Shown in pieces: positions 31,753 to 42,541 of a stretch of 64,000 nt of DNA. Each line of letters opens with the position of its first letter. Position 1 is the first letter of the stretch. The DNA comes from Protonemura montana (Eukaryota > Arthropoda > Insecta > Plecoptera > Nemouridae). The translations under genes and the position numbers were made by a program. A model generated the notes under the pieces. The model saw only the letters and a program-made list of their open reading frames with translations. It was not told where the DNA came from and made no database searches. The stretch covers positions 2,535,001-2,599,000 of the forward strand of contig OX387610.1 of NCBI GenBank assembly GCA_947568835.1, read 5' to 3'.

Positions 31753-32322
31753 GATTGATTGGGGTTTAACGACGCAATGTTTTGACATCTGGCCATGCGG
31801 CACTGGCCTACTGGCGTCGGTGAATGAGTGGATGATGATGAGGATGATGATAAATCTAACTTAGCCTAGAAGAGGGAGGGTTAACTCAGTGCCGGCACGT
31901 AGCCTACTTCTGTCGAAGACCAAGGGGACCAACGGCTTAACTTCCCTTCCGAAGGACGGTACAACGCGAACAACAGGATTCCTCCACAAATCCATGCTGT
32001 CGAGAGGTTGATAAGCAAGGCGAGTGAAGTTGCTGTCGAGAGGTTGATAAGCAAGGCGAGTGAAGTTGTTGTCGAGAGGTTGATAAGCAAGGCGAGTGAA
32101 GTTGTTGTCGAGAGGTTGATAAGCAAGGCGAGTGAAGTTGTTGTCAAGAGGTTGATAAGCAAGGCGAGTGAAGTTGTTGTCGAGAGGTTGATAAGCAAGG
32201 CGAGTGAAGTTGTTGTCGAGAGGTTGATAAGCAAGGCGAGTGAAGTTGTTGTCGAGAGGTTGATAAGCAAGGCGAGTGAAGTTGTTGTCGAGAGGTTGAT
32301 AAGCAAGGCGAGTGAAGTTTTT
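31753..32322 (-). mobile_element. 5S-headed element whose body contains a 36-bp expansion
   Basis: On the minus strand the tail and body are typical (GCGTCGTTAAACCCC, GATGTCAAAACA, GTCCTTCGGAAGGGAAG). Where the CAACTTCACTCGCC-TTGCTTATCAACCTCTC segment should occur once, it occurs nine times as a 36-bp tandem array (32000-32319). No 5S head follows. The frames open through the array arise because 36 is a multiple of three. Confidence 0.85.
32000..32319 (-). repeat. 36-bp tandem repeat within the 5S-element body, nine copies
   Basis: Each unit holds GAGAGGTTGATAAGCAAGGC and GAGTGAAGTTGTTGTC. The first unit has GTTGCTGT, as in unexpanded elements elsewhere; the rest have GTTGTTGT, so expansion followed a single T change. 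Confidence 0.95.
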
Positions 32323-33110
32323 GCGCTTGATTGTGCCAGTATTTTAGGCTTCTCTGCAATTTTTCATCTACTTTACAACTGTCTTAGTTTCAATGGGACT
32401 CAAATAACCTTGCGCATTTCCTTTGAAGATGCTGTGATGAGCATCAGAAGCATCTCAAAGTAAATATTCAATTCGCACACAATGGTTTCTTAAATGTGTG
32501 TCATAATTTTGATTGCTCCTCGTTTGTCATCGTTCCGGCTTCTTTGGTGTTTTACAAATCACCGCTTAATAATCCGCTTGGCATTGGTATTTTAAAAATA
32601 GACCGTTAAGAAAATTCTCTTGGACGACTCGCTTTGGTAACCTCGAAGTGGTTCATGAATTCAACCAGAATGGAATAAACTCTGCACTAGAATTCTCCAG
32701 AACTCTAGAATAACCGACTGCCATTGTTGCCTTGACAAGCGAGGAGCTTTATTTCGCTGAACTCTTGCTTGTCTGTGCTGACAACAAAACCAATAGAGAT
32801 CAACGAACTTGAACCTAAACAAGTCCAATTGGACTTCTCGAAAAGTGTGGTAAAAGGGTGGTAGTTGGGGGGGGGGGGGGGGGGGGTGGTTACGTCAGGG
32901 AAACGTCATCACGACGTGACACGCGGTAATCGTGAACTTTACCCATAGGTCAGCCCCCCCCCCCCCCCCTGCCACAAAAAGAGGGGGGGGGGGGGGGGGC
33001 TGTCGACCGACAAAAACAATCACGAACTTTGCGAGAACCATTCATAATTGTCACACATACCGACGCGTGGGCCAGTGGCGCACTGTCAGGACATTTAGCG
33101 GCTAGGATTT
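32323..33110. other. Unique region with three G/C homopolymers
   Basis: G20 lies at 32867-32886, C16 at 32954-32969 and G17 at 32983-32999. The last two are separated by 13 nt and can form a perfect G:C hairpin. No gene is recognised. Confidence 0.6.
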
Positions 33111-33449
33111 GATTTGTGGGGTTTAACGACGAGCTGTTTTGACATCTGGCAATGCGGTACTGGTCTTATGGTGTCGGTGAATGAGTGGATGAGGATGATG
33201 ATGAACCAAATCTAGCCTAGAAGGGAGGAGGGAAACCTGGTGCTGGCACGTAGCCTACTCCTGTTGAAGAGCACCAAGGGGACCACCGGCTTAACATCCC
33301 TTCCGAAGGACGGTACAACTCGAACAACAGGATTCCTCTACAAATCCATGCTGTCGAGAGGTTGATAAGCAAGGCGAGTAAAGCTGTTGTACAGAACTGG
33401 TCATGTGTATGATGGTCACCCATCCAATACCTGACCCAGCGCAGTGTTG
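33111..33449 (-). mobile_element. 5S-headed element, single short head
   Basis: Tail (GTTTAACGACGAGCTGTTTT), body (GGTGCTGGCACGTAGCC, CTTCCGAAGGACGGTACAAC) and one incomplete head/linker unit ending GACCCAGCGCAGTGTTG. The linker is shortened (CTGTTGTACAGAACTGG), so the head unit joins the body at a deletion. Confidence 0.8.
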
Positions 33450-34537
33450 GGGCTAATTTTATCCAAGAATTTGTGTGACATTTTTCTTAATCCCCTGGCT
33501 GTGGTTTGCTCTAAACCAATACGTTGTGTAAGATCACGTATCGCAAGAGGAAGTTGATTTCAAAAAGGGAATATTTTGTGATTTATAAAATGTTGCTTTT
33601 ATATCGTTTTTGGTTCTAATTTTAAAAAGCACAAATGAATATTGCCGGAAGTGATGACAAATTTATGAAATTAATACCATATTTAGGTGCATTTCACAAT
33701 TCCTCTAGTGTACTTGTGCAATTGACTGAGTTAAAACGTAGCTTTTTAAATCTAAAATATAATCTACTTCAAATCCATTCTTCACCTAGCTTAGCTATTA
33801 AATGGGCACGACCACCACTGCCCACACGATAACTCCGCCGCCAATCAACGAAGAAACGATTACCTCGACGCCAGCGCCACTCGTGTCACCCGAATCACGG
33901 CAAATTTATGAACCACAAAAACTGCAGAGGTCTTAATTATTCTAACGCGTCGCGAGTTTGACAATCCGTCGGACACGTGACCTGTCAGGTGGGAGTGAGA
34001 GGGATAACGAAGACGGATCTCTCCCCACCCCTACTACCCTCGTGTGACAGGGGAGGTCGGAAAAGCCGGGAAAGCAAGGGTTTTCCAGTCGTGCTGCGCC
34101 AGGAATTAATGCACGTCTCGTACGGAAAGACGTTGGTCTTGAGATCTCTCGAGGTACAGTAGGTTAGGTGTATGAAGACCTCTGAGATGGTGGTCGCCAT
34201 TGCCGGGTGGATTCACTGCTACAGACTAAACTAGATAATTAATTGACAAAAAAAAAACATTTCACGGGCTCATTAACGTTTTAAAATTCATTTTTATACC
34301 CAATTATGAATTTAGACATCTAGTGGATTCATACCGAACAGGAAAATCGACATAAGAGCAAATCTGATTGCATGACTTTCTTCTCACGTGTTGCTGAGAC
34401 GCTAATACAATACTAAAACAACTATTCTGAGGTAAATTTGTAGGAAACTCGGTAAAACGAACATTTTGGTGTCGCCTTCGGTTTCCCAAGAAGTAATACG
34501 GTTGAATAATTCGACATTTTAAATGCAAAATGAAAAA
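33450..34537. other. AT-rich unique region
   Basis: No gene is recognised. Short frames at 33635-33832 and 33977-34162 lack domains. A9 at about 34250. Confidence 0.35.
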
Positions 34538-34617
34538 TGCAACTTTTGGTAACCATAGAAACGAGTTGACCTTGGGAATCATAGCAACGAGTTGACCTTG
34601 GTTACCATAGCAACGAG
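34538..34617 (+). repeat. Three short repeats carrying RFX-like and nuclear-receptor-like motifs
   Basis: Three diverged copies of about 26 bp. TTGACCTTGG occurs at 34566-34575 and 34592-34601; its reverse complement CCAAGGTCAA fits the extended half-site of SF-1/ERR-type receptors. GTTACCATAGCAAC at 34601-34614 fits the RFX X-box (GTNRCC, spacer, RGYAAC); weaker versions precede it. Regulatory function is inferred from motif matches only. Confidence 0.4.
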
Positions 34618-35944
34618 CCACTTTTTTCGCTTTGGCTTTGAATCCCTATTGCTGTGAGTGTCACGAGACGAGGCGACGGTGCTGCCCCGGTGCGGTTTGT
34701 GTCGAGACATGGAACTGCGCTTAGTGCGACGTGTAAGACGGAAAACACGTCCCTCTGGTCTCTGCTTGCACCGCATATACTCTTGGGCTTGTAAACCAGG
34801 ACGGCGTTAATTTAATCTAGGGTGGCATCTGGTATGGAACGAACCGGATCGAAAGTTCATTTTAGAAATAGTCTCGACTTGCATGTAGAATCTGTCAGGA
34901 CGACTTTTGAAAGTTGTTTTTTAAGGTAGATTTGGGTGCATGCTTAAGAAGACTTTTTATTTATTTATTTACTGCTGACAGGTACAGCATATCTGAAGCT
35001 TAGTAATAATAAAACGATATGCTAGTATTTTATAGTAAATCTAGTAATTTAATATAATTATATGTATGGTTAGATAATTGTATAAAAAGGGGAATTAAAT
35101 ATTTCAATAAGGTGTAATGATAAGAAAATAAACATCAATTTCAAGAAATGGAATATCAATGGTAATCCGTGTAGCAGGAAGTGCAATTTCGCACAAGTGA
35201 TTTCAAATTTAAGCGCATCGACGTAAAAACAGCACGAGAATTTGCACAAAACCTGAAACAACGCTTTGATAAACTCGCATCGCGTTTTGAACCAGACTTC
35301 TTAGGTTTTATTATTTGTTGAAATATTCAAAGATCAGAGGATAAGCCGGGCCTTGGCAAGCTTTTTCATCCTTGGATTTGCGAACGCTTGAACTGCCGCT
35401 TTTTTTTATTTTCCGCCTGCACTTCTTGGCCAAAAATAAAGAACTGTGTCGAGTCTTCACGTTAAAGCCATCAACCGCTCTGCCATCTAGCGTCCATAAA
35501 TACAATTTTCTATCGCAAACCCATTTCCCGTCCGTGGCACGTTATGCAGTGTTTACGCGGGAATAAAAATCATGCCGTTCTCGCGCGGCGTCGGCTCCCA
35601 GTGGCCGGGGTTCTAATCTCGATCGGCGACTTAACAGTTTCCTCGGAAGCTGCCTGTGAATCGCTCACCCTGCCTCCTACCGGTTGGCGGCTTAACTACG
35701 CCGTAAAGCAGGAACGTTACTCCTTTGGAGAAGGCAAAGAAGGGTGCCTTGACTTGACGTTGTTTCACGCTTAGAGCGGAGAGATAAATGTCACGACCAA
35801 AATATGGCGTTCTAGATGCTTTTTGGTTTTTGTTCTTTTATAGACATACTAGAACCAATGGGCCGGTAAATAAGGAATGGTTTTTTCCAATTTTTCTAAG
35901 AAAGTCATTTTCGTTGATAACTTTGCAAACAAACATTTCATCAA
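34618..35944. other. Unique region with no recognised gene
   Basis: AT-rich at 34900-35300, with TTTATTTATTTATT near 34958. A 76-codon ATG-initiated frame at 35544-35774 has a fairly protein-like composition but no recognisable domain, so I leave it uncalled. Confidence 0.35.
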
Positions 35945-36929
35945 TCATAGGAGGTTCATTGGTAGATTCAACGTTAGGTAGCCATGGAGATGCTTAGATC
36001 GCCTGACAGAGCTTCTCAATTCTGCTATCTTATGTTACCACGGGTATATCATGGCCTAGCATAGGAGGTTCAATGGTAGATTCAACGTTTAGTAGCTATG
36101 GAGATGCTAAGATCGCCTGACAGAGCTTCTCAATTCTGCTATCTTATGTTACCACGGGTATATCATGGCCTAGCATAGGAGGTTCAATGGTAGATTCAAC
36201 GTTTGGTAGCCACGGAGATGCTGAGATCGCCTGACAGAGCTTCTCAATTCTGCTATCTTATGTTACCACGGGTATATCATGGCCTAGCATAGGAGGTTCA
36301 ATGGTAGATTCAACGTTTGGTAGCCATGGAGATGCTGAGATCACCTGACAGAGCTTCTCAATTCTGCTGTCTTATGTTACCACGGGTATATCATGGCCTA
36401 GCATAGGAGGTTCAATGGTAGATTCAACGTTTGGTAGTCATGGAGATGTTGAGATCACCTGACAGAGCTTCTCAATTCTGCTATCTTATGTTACCACGGG
36501 TATATCATGGCCTAGCATAGGAGGTTCAGTGGTAGATTCAACGTTTGGTAGCCATGGAGATGCTGAGATCGCCTGACAGAGCTTCTCAATTCTGCTATCT
36601 TATGTTACCACGGGTATATCATGGCCTAGCATAGGAGGTTTAATGGTAGATTCAACGTTTGGTAGCCATGGAGATGCTGAGATCGCCTGACAGAGCTTCT
36701 CAATTCTGCTATCTTATGTTACCACGGGTATATCATGGTCTAGCATAGGAGGTTCAATGGTAGATTCAACGTTTGGTAGCCATGGAGATGCTGAGATCGC
36801 CTGACAGAGCTCCTCAATTCTGCTATCTTATGTTACCACGGGTATATCATGGCCTAGCATAGGAGGTTCAATGGTAGATTCAACGTTTGGTAGCCATGAA
36901 GATGCTGAGATCGCCTGACAGAGCTTCTA
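35945..36929 (+). repeat. 114-bp tandem repeat, about 8.6 copies
   Basis: GCATAGGAGGTTCAATGG recurs every 114 bp (36059, 36173 and so on). Each unit includes GGTAGCCATGGAGATGCTGA, GCCTGACAGAGCTTCTCAAT and GTTACCACGGGTATATCATG. The first copy (from about 35946) is partial and diverged; the last stops inside CAGAGCTTCT. Confidence 0.94.
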
Positions 36930-37751
36930 AAATTTACCTTCTTATCCTTCCGAGATGAAACTAAACAAATTATATTATACCTTATAGGTTGCCGGTTTTC
37001 AGTAGTTCGTAAAGAATTTAACAGCTGTAATTTTTTTATTTTATTTTTTATTTTCAATAACCAATAAAACATGTTTTAGTATGTTGACGGCCTGTACAAT
37101 ACTTAACAGACAGCTGAAAATCAATTTTAAGAGCTAAAATCAAAATACATTTCCACAGCCTTCCGAAACCGATTCGCCAAAAAAACGTGGTATTTCGCTT
37201 CAAACTTTGCCGATAACGCAACAAAAAGCCAGCGAGTCCAGGCTTCCTTTCCAGCACGGGTAACACCATGGCACAGAGGAACCAGTCTCCCATGATAGAC
37301 CCACAACCCTTTAGAGGGGGGCGTGGGGAGGGGGGAGGGTGAGGCGTAGACCCGTCGCCATCTAAATAATAACATCTCCTCACCCATAAATACCAGGACC
37401 GACGCCTCCGTAATGACCATCCCCCACCCCTTGCTAGTCAGGGCAAGCTCGTATTATTAGAGGCTTACGTGTAATCCGAAAACGATTTGCCCCCCCCCCC
37501 CCCCCCCCCACCCCCCCCCCGCCACCCAACGAAAGGGGTACTCGAGGGACTAAGCTGAAATGCGACTGGGTTTTTTTTCTCTCCCAGTTGACGGTTTCGA
37601 CCAAATTGCCGAGGGTCCGATCACTGAACGCTAATCATTGTCGAAACGGTTTTATGTCGAATCGGTTTTAGAGTTTGCTGCCTCGTGAAGGAAAGATCCG
37701 TGCCGCCGTGGTGATTTGCCTTTAAACGATGTAGCAGCTGCAACAAACGAG
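36930..37751. other. Unique region with a C-rich block
   Basis: C20 at 37490-37509 and C10 at 37511-37520 form the largest C-tract in the window. A G-rich stretch (GGGGGGCGTGGGGAGGGGGG) lies at about 37315. No gene is recognised. Confidence 0.5.
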
Positions 37752-38452
37752 GTTAAGCAACACTGCGCTGGGTCAGGTATTGGATGGGTGACCATCATAC
37801 ACATGACCAGTTCTGTTCAGGAGAGAGGTTGGAGGGATGAAAGTTAATCAACACTGCGCTGGGTCAGGTATTGGATGGGTGACTACCATACACATGACCA
37901 GTTCTGTTCGGGAGAGAGGTTGGAGGGATGAAAGTTAAGCAACACTGCGCTGAGTCAGGTATTGGATGGGTGACTATCATACACATGACCAGTTCTGTTC
38001 GGGAGAGAGGTTGGAGGGATGAAAGTTTAGTAACACTGCGCTGGGTCAGGTATTGTATGGGTGACCATCATACACATGACCAGTTCTGTTTGGGAGAGAG
38101 GTTGGAGGGATGAAAGTTAAGCAACACTGCGCTGGGTCAGGTATTGTATGGGTGACCATCATACACATGACCAGTTCTGTTTGGGAGAGAGGTTGAAGGG
38201 ATGAAAGTTAAGCAACACTGCGCTGAGTCAGGTATTGGATGAGTGACCATCATACACATGACTAGTTCTGTTCGGGAGAGAGGTTGGAGGGATGAAAGTT
38301 AAGCAACACTTCGCTGGGTCAGGTATTGTATGGGTGACCATCATACACATGACCAGTTCTGTTTGGGAGAGAGGTTGGAGGGATGAAAGTTAAGCAACAC
38401 TGCGCTGGGTCAGGTATTGGATGGGTGACCGCCATACACATGACCAGTTCTC
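37752..38452 (+). mobile_element. 5S-derived head/linker array, eight units, no body or tail
   Basis: Eight 91-bp units carry GTTAAGCAACACTGCGCTGG, GGATGGGTGACC (or GTATGGGTGACC) and CATACACATGACCAGTTCTG. The 5' half of the 5S head and the entire body and tail are missing, so the locus is effectively a satellite derived from the element. Confidence 0.88.
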
Positions 38453-39118
38453 TTTGACATATTACAGCCTACTTTTAAATCTCTGCTGACCAAAAGTCAG
38501 CGATCATTTTGACTTTGTAAATATAATTCAGCAGCTTCGCTTAGCGTACAAAACGCAGTGCGTCGTTAAGCACCGTGAATTGCGTCGCCTGCTTTCGAGT
38601 TGCCATCGCGCAGAAAGGAAAGTGTTTTATTTTCCCCCGAGTCTGGCAGAGGAAACTGTATTCGGTTTCATCTCCGGGAACCGCGTGTCTGCCGCGACTG
38701 GGTCATCAGTATGAAGGGAACATGTTCGGGGCGCGAATAGGGTCGCCGTTGCCGGAGGGTGGGGTCCGGGCAGGCGTTATCACGGCATTGCTGTCCTAGG
38801 TGGTGCTAGCCTTTCAGGTTTCTGGGGAACTCGACCAGAAACGATCGATTGAGTTTCATTGGCTACGGATTGGTATTGTGCAATAACCGTTTCTTAGAAC
38901 CACTTCGGCAATGATGTGCTCAAAGTTTAAAACTATTTGCCGAGACCGAGCCTTGTGAAGTGCTACCCTAAGAAGTGCAGTCATAAGAAAATTCATCTCC
39001 TTTAAGAAACAAATATCTTTCTGTTATTTCGGAATTCTTGGTCTTAAAAGTTTTAAAGAACAAAGCACCATTGACTTTTTAATTATTAAATGTCACAGCC
39101 TTAATGTTAAACCTTTCT
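38453..39118. other. Unique region, includes a tail scrap
   Basis: GCAGTGCGTCGTTAAGCACC at about 38554 is a remnant of the 5S-element tail. A 74-codon frame at 38575-38799 is GC-rich but lacks a recognised domain. Confidence 0.4.
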
Positions 39119-39307
39119 GCTGAGAAAACGAGGCCGGCAACGCGTGGTAACGGTAGGTGCCACCCGATGGCGCTTGCTGCTGAGCAAACGAGGCCGGCAA
39201 CACGTGGTAACGGTAGGTGCCACCCGATGGCGCTTGCTGCTGAGCAAACGAGGCCGGCAACACGTGGTAACGGTAGGTGCCACCCGATGGCGCTTGCTGC
39301 CGTCCTT
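39119..39307 (+). repeat. 60-bp GATGGCGCTTGC repeat, copy 2 (three units)
   Basis: Same unit as 28650-28876, starting with GAGAAAACGAGGCCGG and ending GCTGCCGTCCTTTTT. It has three rather than four units. The following sequence ACTCTCAAATGCGAGTAATC corresponds to 28982-28999 but lacks the roughly 100 bp in between. Confidence 0.92.
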
Positions 39308-41164
39308 TTTAACATACTCTCAAATGCGAGTAATCTAAAATAGATTGGTAAGAATTTTTCATAAGGTTGGGTGAAGTGCTCCGGATTAAATCTTAGATTT
39401 ACTTTTAGAATTCCAGCGCCTGCTAAACACACGTTCGTTAGCTTTTTTAGACTGTTTTTGTGAATCCAAGGTCACTTAAAAAAGTCCTTTTCAAACTTCA
39501 ATGTTAAGATTTTTTCACGGCTTACTGTAGACTGTTTCGACGCTTCCATGAATCCCTTTGCATAGCAATGTCAAAGTTTTAACCCCATTTTGTCAAAACC
39601 TAGCAAAACATGTTGGCTGCTGCAAACAGCTGCAAACAACGGACCGACCCACGCTTGTCCCGCCTGACAGATTTCCTCTGTTTCAAGTTGATTTGAATAA
39701 ACTGGGTGATAAGTCACCGGCACCTAAAGGCAAGTGTCGCTGTGAGAGCGACAGAGACAAGAGATGGGTCCTGGCGTGGGTGCAAGTGAGAGGGAATAAG
39801 ACAGAGTGCAAGCATCAGGTGGCCTGTGAAATGAGGTGTTCCTTTATGAATCATCGTTGAAATCTGTTTCGTAGTCCTGTCACCAGGCGGCGTTTTGTCG
39901 CTAAAACACGCTACAGTGTGTTTAGGATTAGAGCCGCTTGTTAAAATGGCTGAAATTGCAACAGTTACACCTGAGGTATTATGGATTTTGTTCCAAAACT
40001 ATTAGTTGTCGGCCATTTTGATGTTTTAATATATTTATAATAACATATAAAAACGTTTGGTCTGTTTTGGACATTTGAATCTTAATTTTTGTCGCAAAAC
40101 AAAGGAAAAATACACAATTTTGGTGTCAGTTTTGCTAAAATTGCCAGGTTTACAAGCAGTTATACGCATTAAACGTTTTCTAAATAATGTACCCACTTTA
40201 AAAGTATTCAACTTTCTGAAAGTTTCATACAAGTGAATAAATATTTGAATAAAGTTAAATTTTAACCTAAAATCTAGTTTAAAACACGGCCCATTGACAG
40301 CATGCGACGCCGCATGTCACACTGCTAAGCTAAACCCAACTTGCCGTGCATGAAATCGCGTGCCGTTAAAACCCAGCAGCCACATAGATACACACAAAAA
40401 TAACAATAACGGTCACACGTGGCGTGATTTATGGCGGGAAATTTAAATTTAAACGCACTTACTCAAGAAAACGAATTCTTCGCGGTCGTACATTTCCTTT
40501 AATTTCCTAGCCTTTTTCCACACACACATACCCGTAACGTCACCAAATCCCTTCGCTCTCTCTGCACCCCTTCACCGCAATGATATCAGAACATGAGAAT
40601 CAAAACTCTGCGAGCACAAAGCACTGGACGATAAATTGACACGGCTTCCTATAGTAGTGTGCGGCGATGTACTCTCCCTAAGGCTCTCACCGGAAGTACC
40701 GGCTCGGCAGTCGATTGTTCAGAGGTCACAGATGAATGGTGCACCCGGGCAAAGACCGAACCTTTGTCTGCCCGCTCTGGTCTCTTGACTTAAGAAGGTT
40801 GCCGACAATACTTGTCGCTCGATGGTATTGTTTAGGAGTTAGTGCTCTTCGCAGGGCAGAGATATTTTAGTAAAGATTTTTGGTCATCGTTTTGGTATTG
40901 GGTTATCTTGTTATAGATAGTGGAGAGTTGTATTGAATGGCGAGGTTTTATTGGTTGGTTTTGAACAATGCGGCTAGAACTTGAAATTTTGGTCGCAAGG
41001 GCTTCGCGGACTCGATTTGAGTTGCGTTTTAGTCAAGAGGGCCTTGAAGACACTGTCAAATTTGTACTGTGAAAATTTTTTTTGACCAACTTTATGACAA
41101 AATTCAGAACGCGACAAAAAAAGTGAAGATAACAAAAATAAAGATTTCAAATCAATAAAACGCA
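39308..41164. other. Unique region with no recognised gene
   Basis: About 1.85 kb with no array. A 100-codon frame at 39558-39860 has a basic, Cys-containing C-terminus but no recognisable family. The remainder is AT-rich. Confidence 0.35.
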
Positions 41165-41430
41165 TCCAACGTCAAATTGGAGTTACTCGAGTTTGACAGG
41201 TTGTGACGTGGTATAGCGTCACTAGAATCAGAGTGACTGTGAGTATTCACAGCCTCTTGGTTCTACTCCTTGGAGATCCGTCATTCTCATCAAATACAAT
41301 AAACTCGTCTTAAAAAGCCAGTGTCCAAGTAGCTCAATTGGTTAGAGCAACACCCGCGACAGGTGGAGATCGGGGTTCAAGTCCTTGTTTGGGCATCCAT
41401 TTTTGAGACGGTTTTAGTGTTCATAATCTT
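41165..41430 (+). mobile_element. tRNA-bearing element with the best-preserved tRNA-like core
   Basis: The order is body (CATCCAACGTCAAATTGG, GTGACGTGGTATAGCGTCAC, CTCCTTGGAGATCCG), CTCGTCTTAAAAAG, tRNA-like 41323-41394, then TTTTTGAGACGGTTTTAGTG. The outer GCAAACGCTTGC ends are absent. The body's lead-in is the reverse of that at 48570-48735. Confidence 0.82.
41323..41394 (+). pseudogene. tRNA-like sequence within the element
   Basis: The sequence is 72 nt and folds as a cloverleaf: acceptor GTCCAAG/TTTGGGC with G-T pairs, D-stem GCTC/GAGC, anticodon stem with four of five pairs, T-stem with TTCAAGT loop, and discriminator A. Box A TAGCTCAATTGG and box B GGGGTTCAAGTCC are intact. The anticodon loop CGCGACA lacks the invariant T33, which argues against a functional tRNA and for a tRNA-derived promoter. 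The discriminator is followed by TCC, not a CCA signal. Confidence 0.6.
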
Positions 41431-42257
41431 TTTTTTTTTTAATGGTAATCGTTTAATTTATTTTTCGATGAAAGTCAGAATATACAAATAATTAAGAAAA
41501 GTATTTTCTGTGTAACTTTCACTCTCACATCGACTTTACCTAACCTTGGTACTAATTTTGAGAATAACTTCCTTCATCATCACCCTTTAAGTCCCTCTAT
41601 GACATCTACAACTGCGAAACGTTGGGAAATTTGACGGCGCAAGTCAAATTTCAAACAAATGCATTTGCCTGATTAATTGAAAAATTAAACTATACATTTC
41701 GGGTTTAAAAAAAAATCTGCTTTCAATTTTTGAGAAATCGACTTCTTGTCTTGCCACCTTTCACCCAGCGAATGCAGACATGAAGAAAAGTCAGAAGCAA
41801 ATCGCCGACCTCTGAGGCAAAAACAACTCATCCTAAATGATACGAAAAACCAACCCTAATCTATCTTTCAATCAACGAGGAAAGTTCGAATAGTTACCAA
41901 CTCATGTTCTATCTCCTGACATCACAGTTAGATAATATCTCAATCTTGAAACTAGATTTAATTTAAGTACCAGCAATTTTCTCCGACAATACCAGACTCT
42001 TTTGTTCCGAGTCCCGCGAAAACATGCGGAGGTCCCGCGGAGTCTTCGAGTCCAGGACGGGCCTGGGTTTCCCAAATCCAATTACCCGACGGGCGGGATC
42101 GCGATATGGACCTCAGACATGCGAGAGTTGGCACGCACACCACCAGACTGCGCTCGGAGAGGAACCGATGAGGTCATGTAACACACGAGCTCATTTTTAT
42201 ATACCTAAGCAACCATGTCTTAAGATAGACTAAAGCTTTTAACTCTGAATATCAAAC
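41431..42257. other. Unique region with no recognised gene
   Basis: AT-rich sequence. The 69-codon frame at 42024-42233 has no domain. Confidence 0.4.
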
Positions 42258-42541
42258 CGAATGTAAAGGTTTGGCTTGATAGGAACACCGGTCCTCGTGA
42301 GATCACCGTTGTTAAGCAACACTGTGCTGGGTCAGGTATTGGATGGGTGACCATCATACACATCACCAGTTCTGTTCGGGAGAGAGGTTGGAGGGATGAA
42401 AGTTAAGCAACACTGCGCTGGGTCAGGTATTGGATGAGAGACCATCATACACATCACCAGTTCTGTTCGGGAGAGAGGTTGGAGGGATGAAAGTTAAGCA
42501 ACACTGCTCTGGGTCAGGTATTGGATGGGTGACTGTCATCC
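42258..42541 (+). mobile_element. 5S-headed element, head plus two linker units
   Basis: A diverged 5' half (GGTTTGGCTTGATAGGAACA) leads into CACCGGTCCTCGTGAGATCA and GTTAAGCAACACTGTGCTGG. Two further 91-bp units follow, then an abrupt end at GGGTGACTGTCAT. No body or tail. This is one of the few loci keeping the 5' half of the 5S head. Confidence 0.82.

Noticed and set aside
35544..35774. 76-codon ATG-initiated gene
   Set aside because: Composition is reasonable but no family, promoter or splice support is visible.
39558..39860. 100-codon Cys-containing gene
   Set aside because: No signal peptide or recognisable cysteine framework; chance frame is as likely.
41323..41394. Functional nuclear tRNA gene
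   Set aside because: It lacks T33 in the anticodon loop, has an unpaired anticodon-stem base, sits inside a dispersed element and has no T-run directly downstream.
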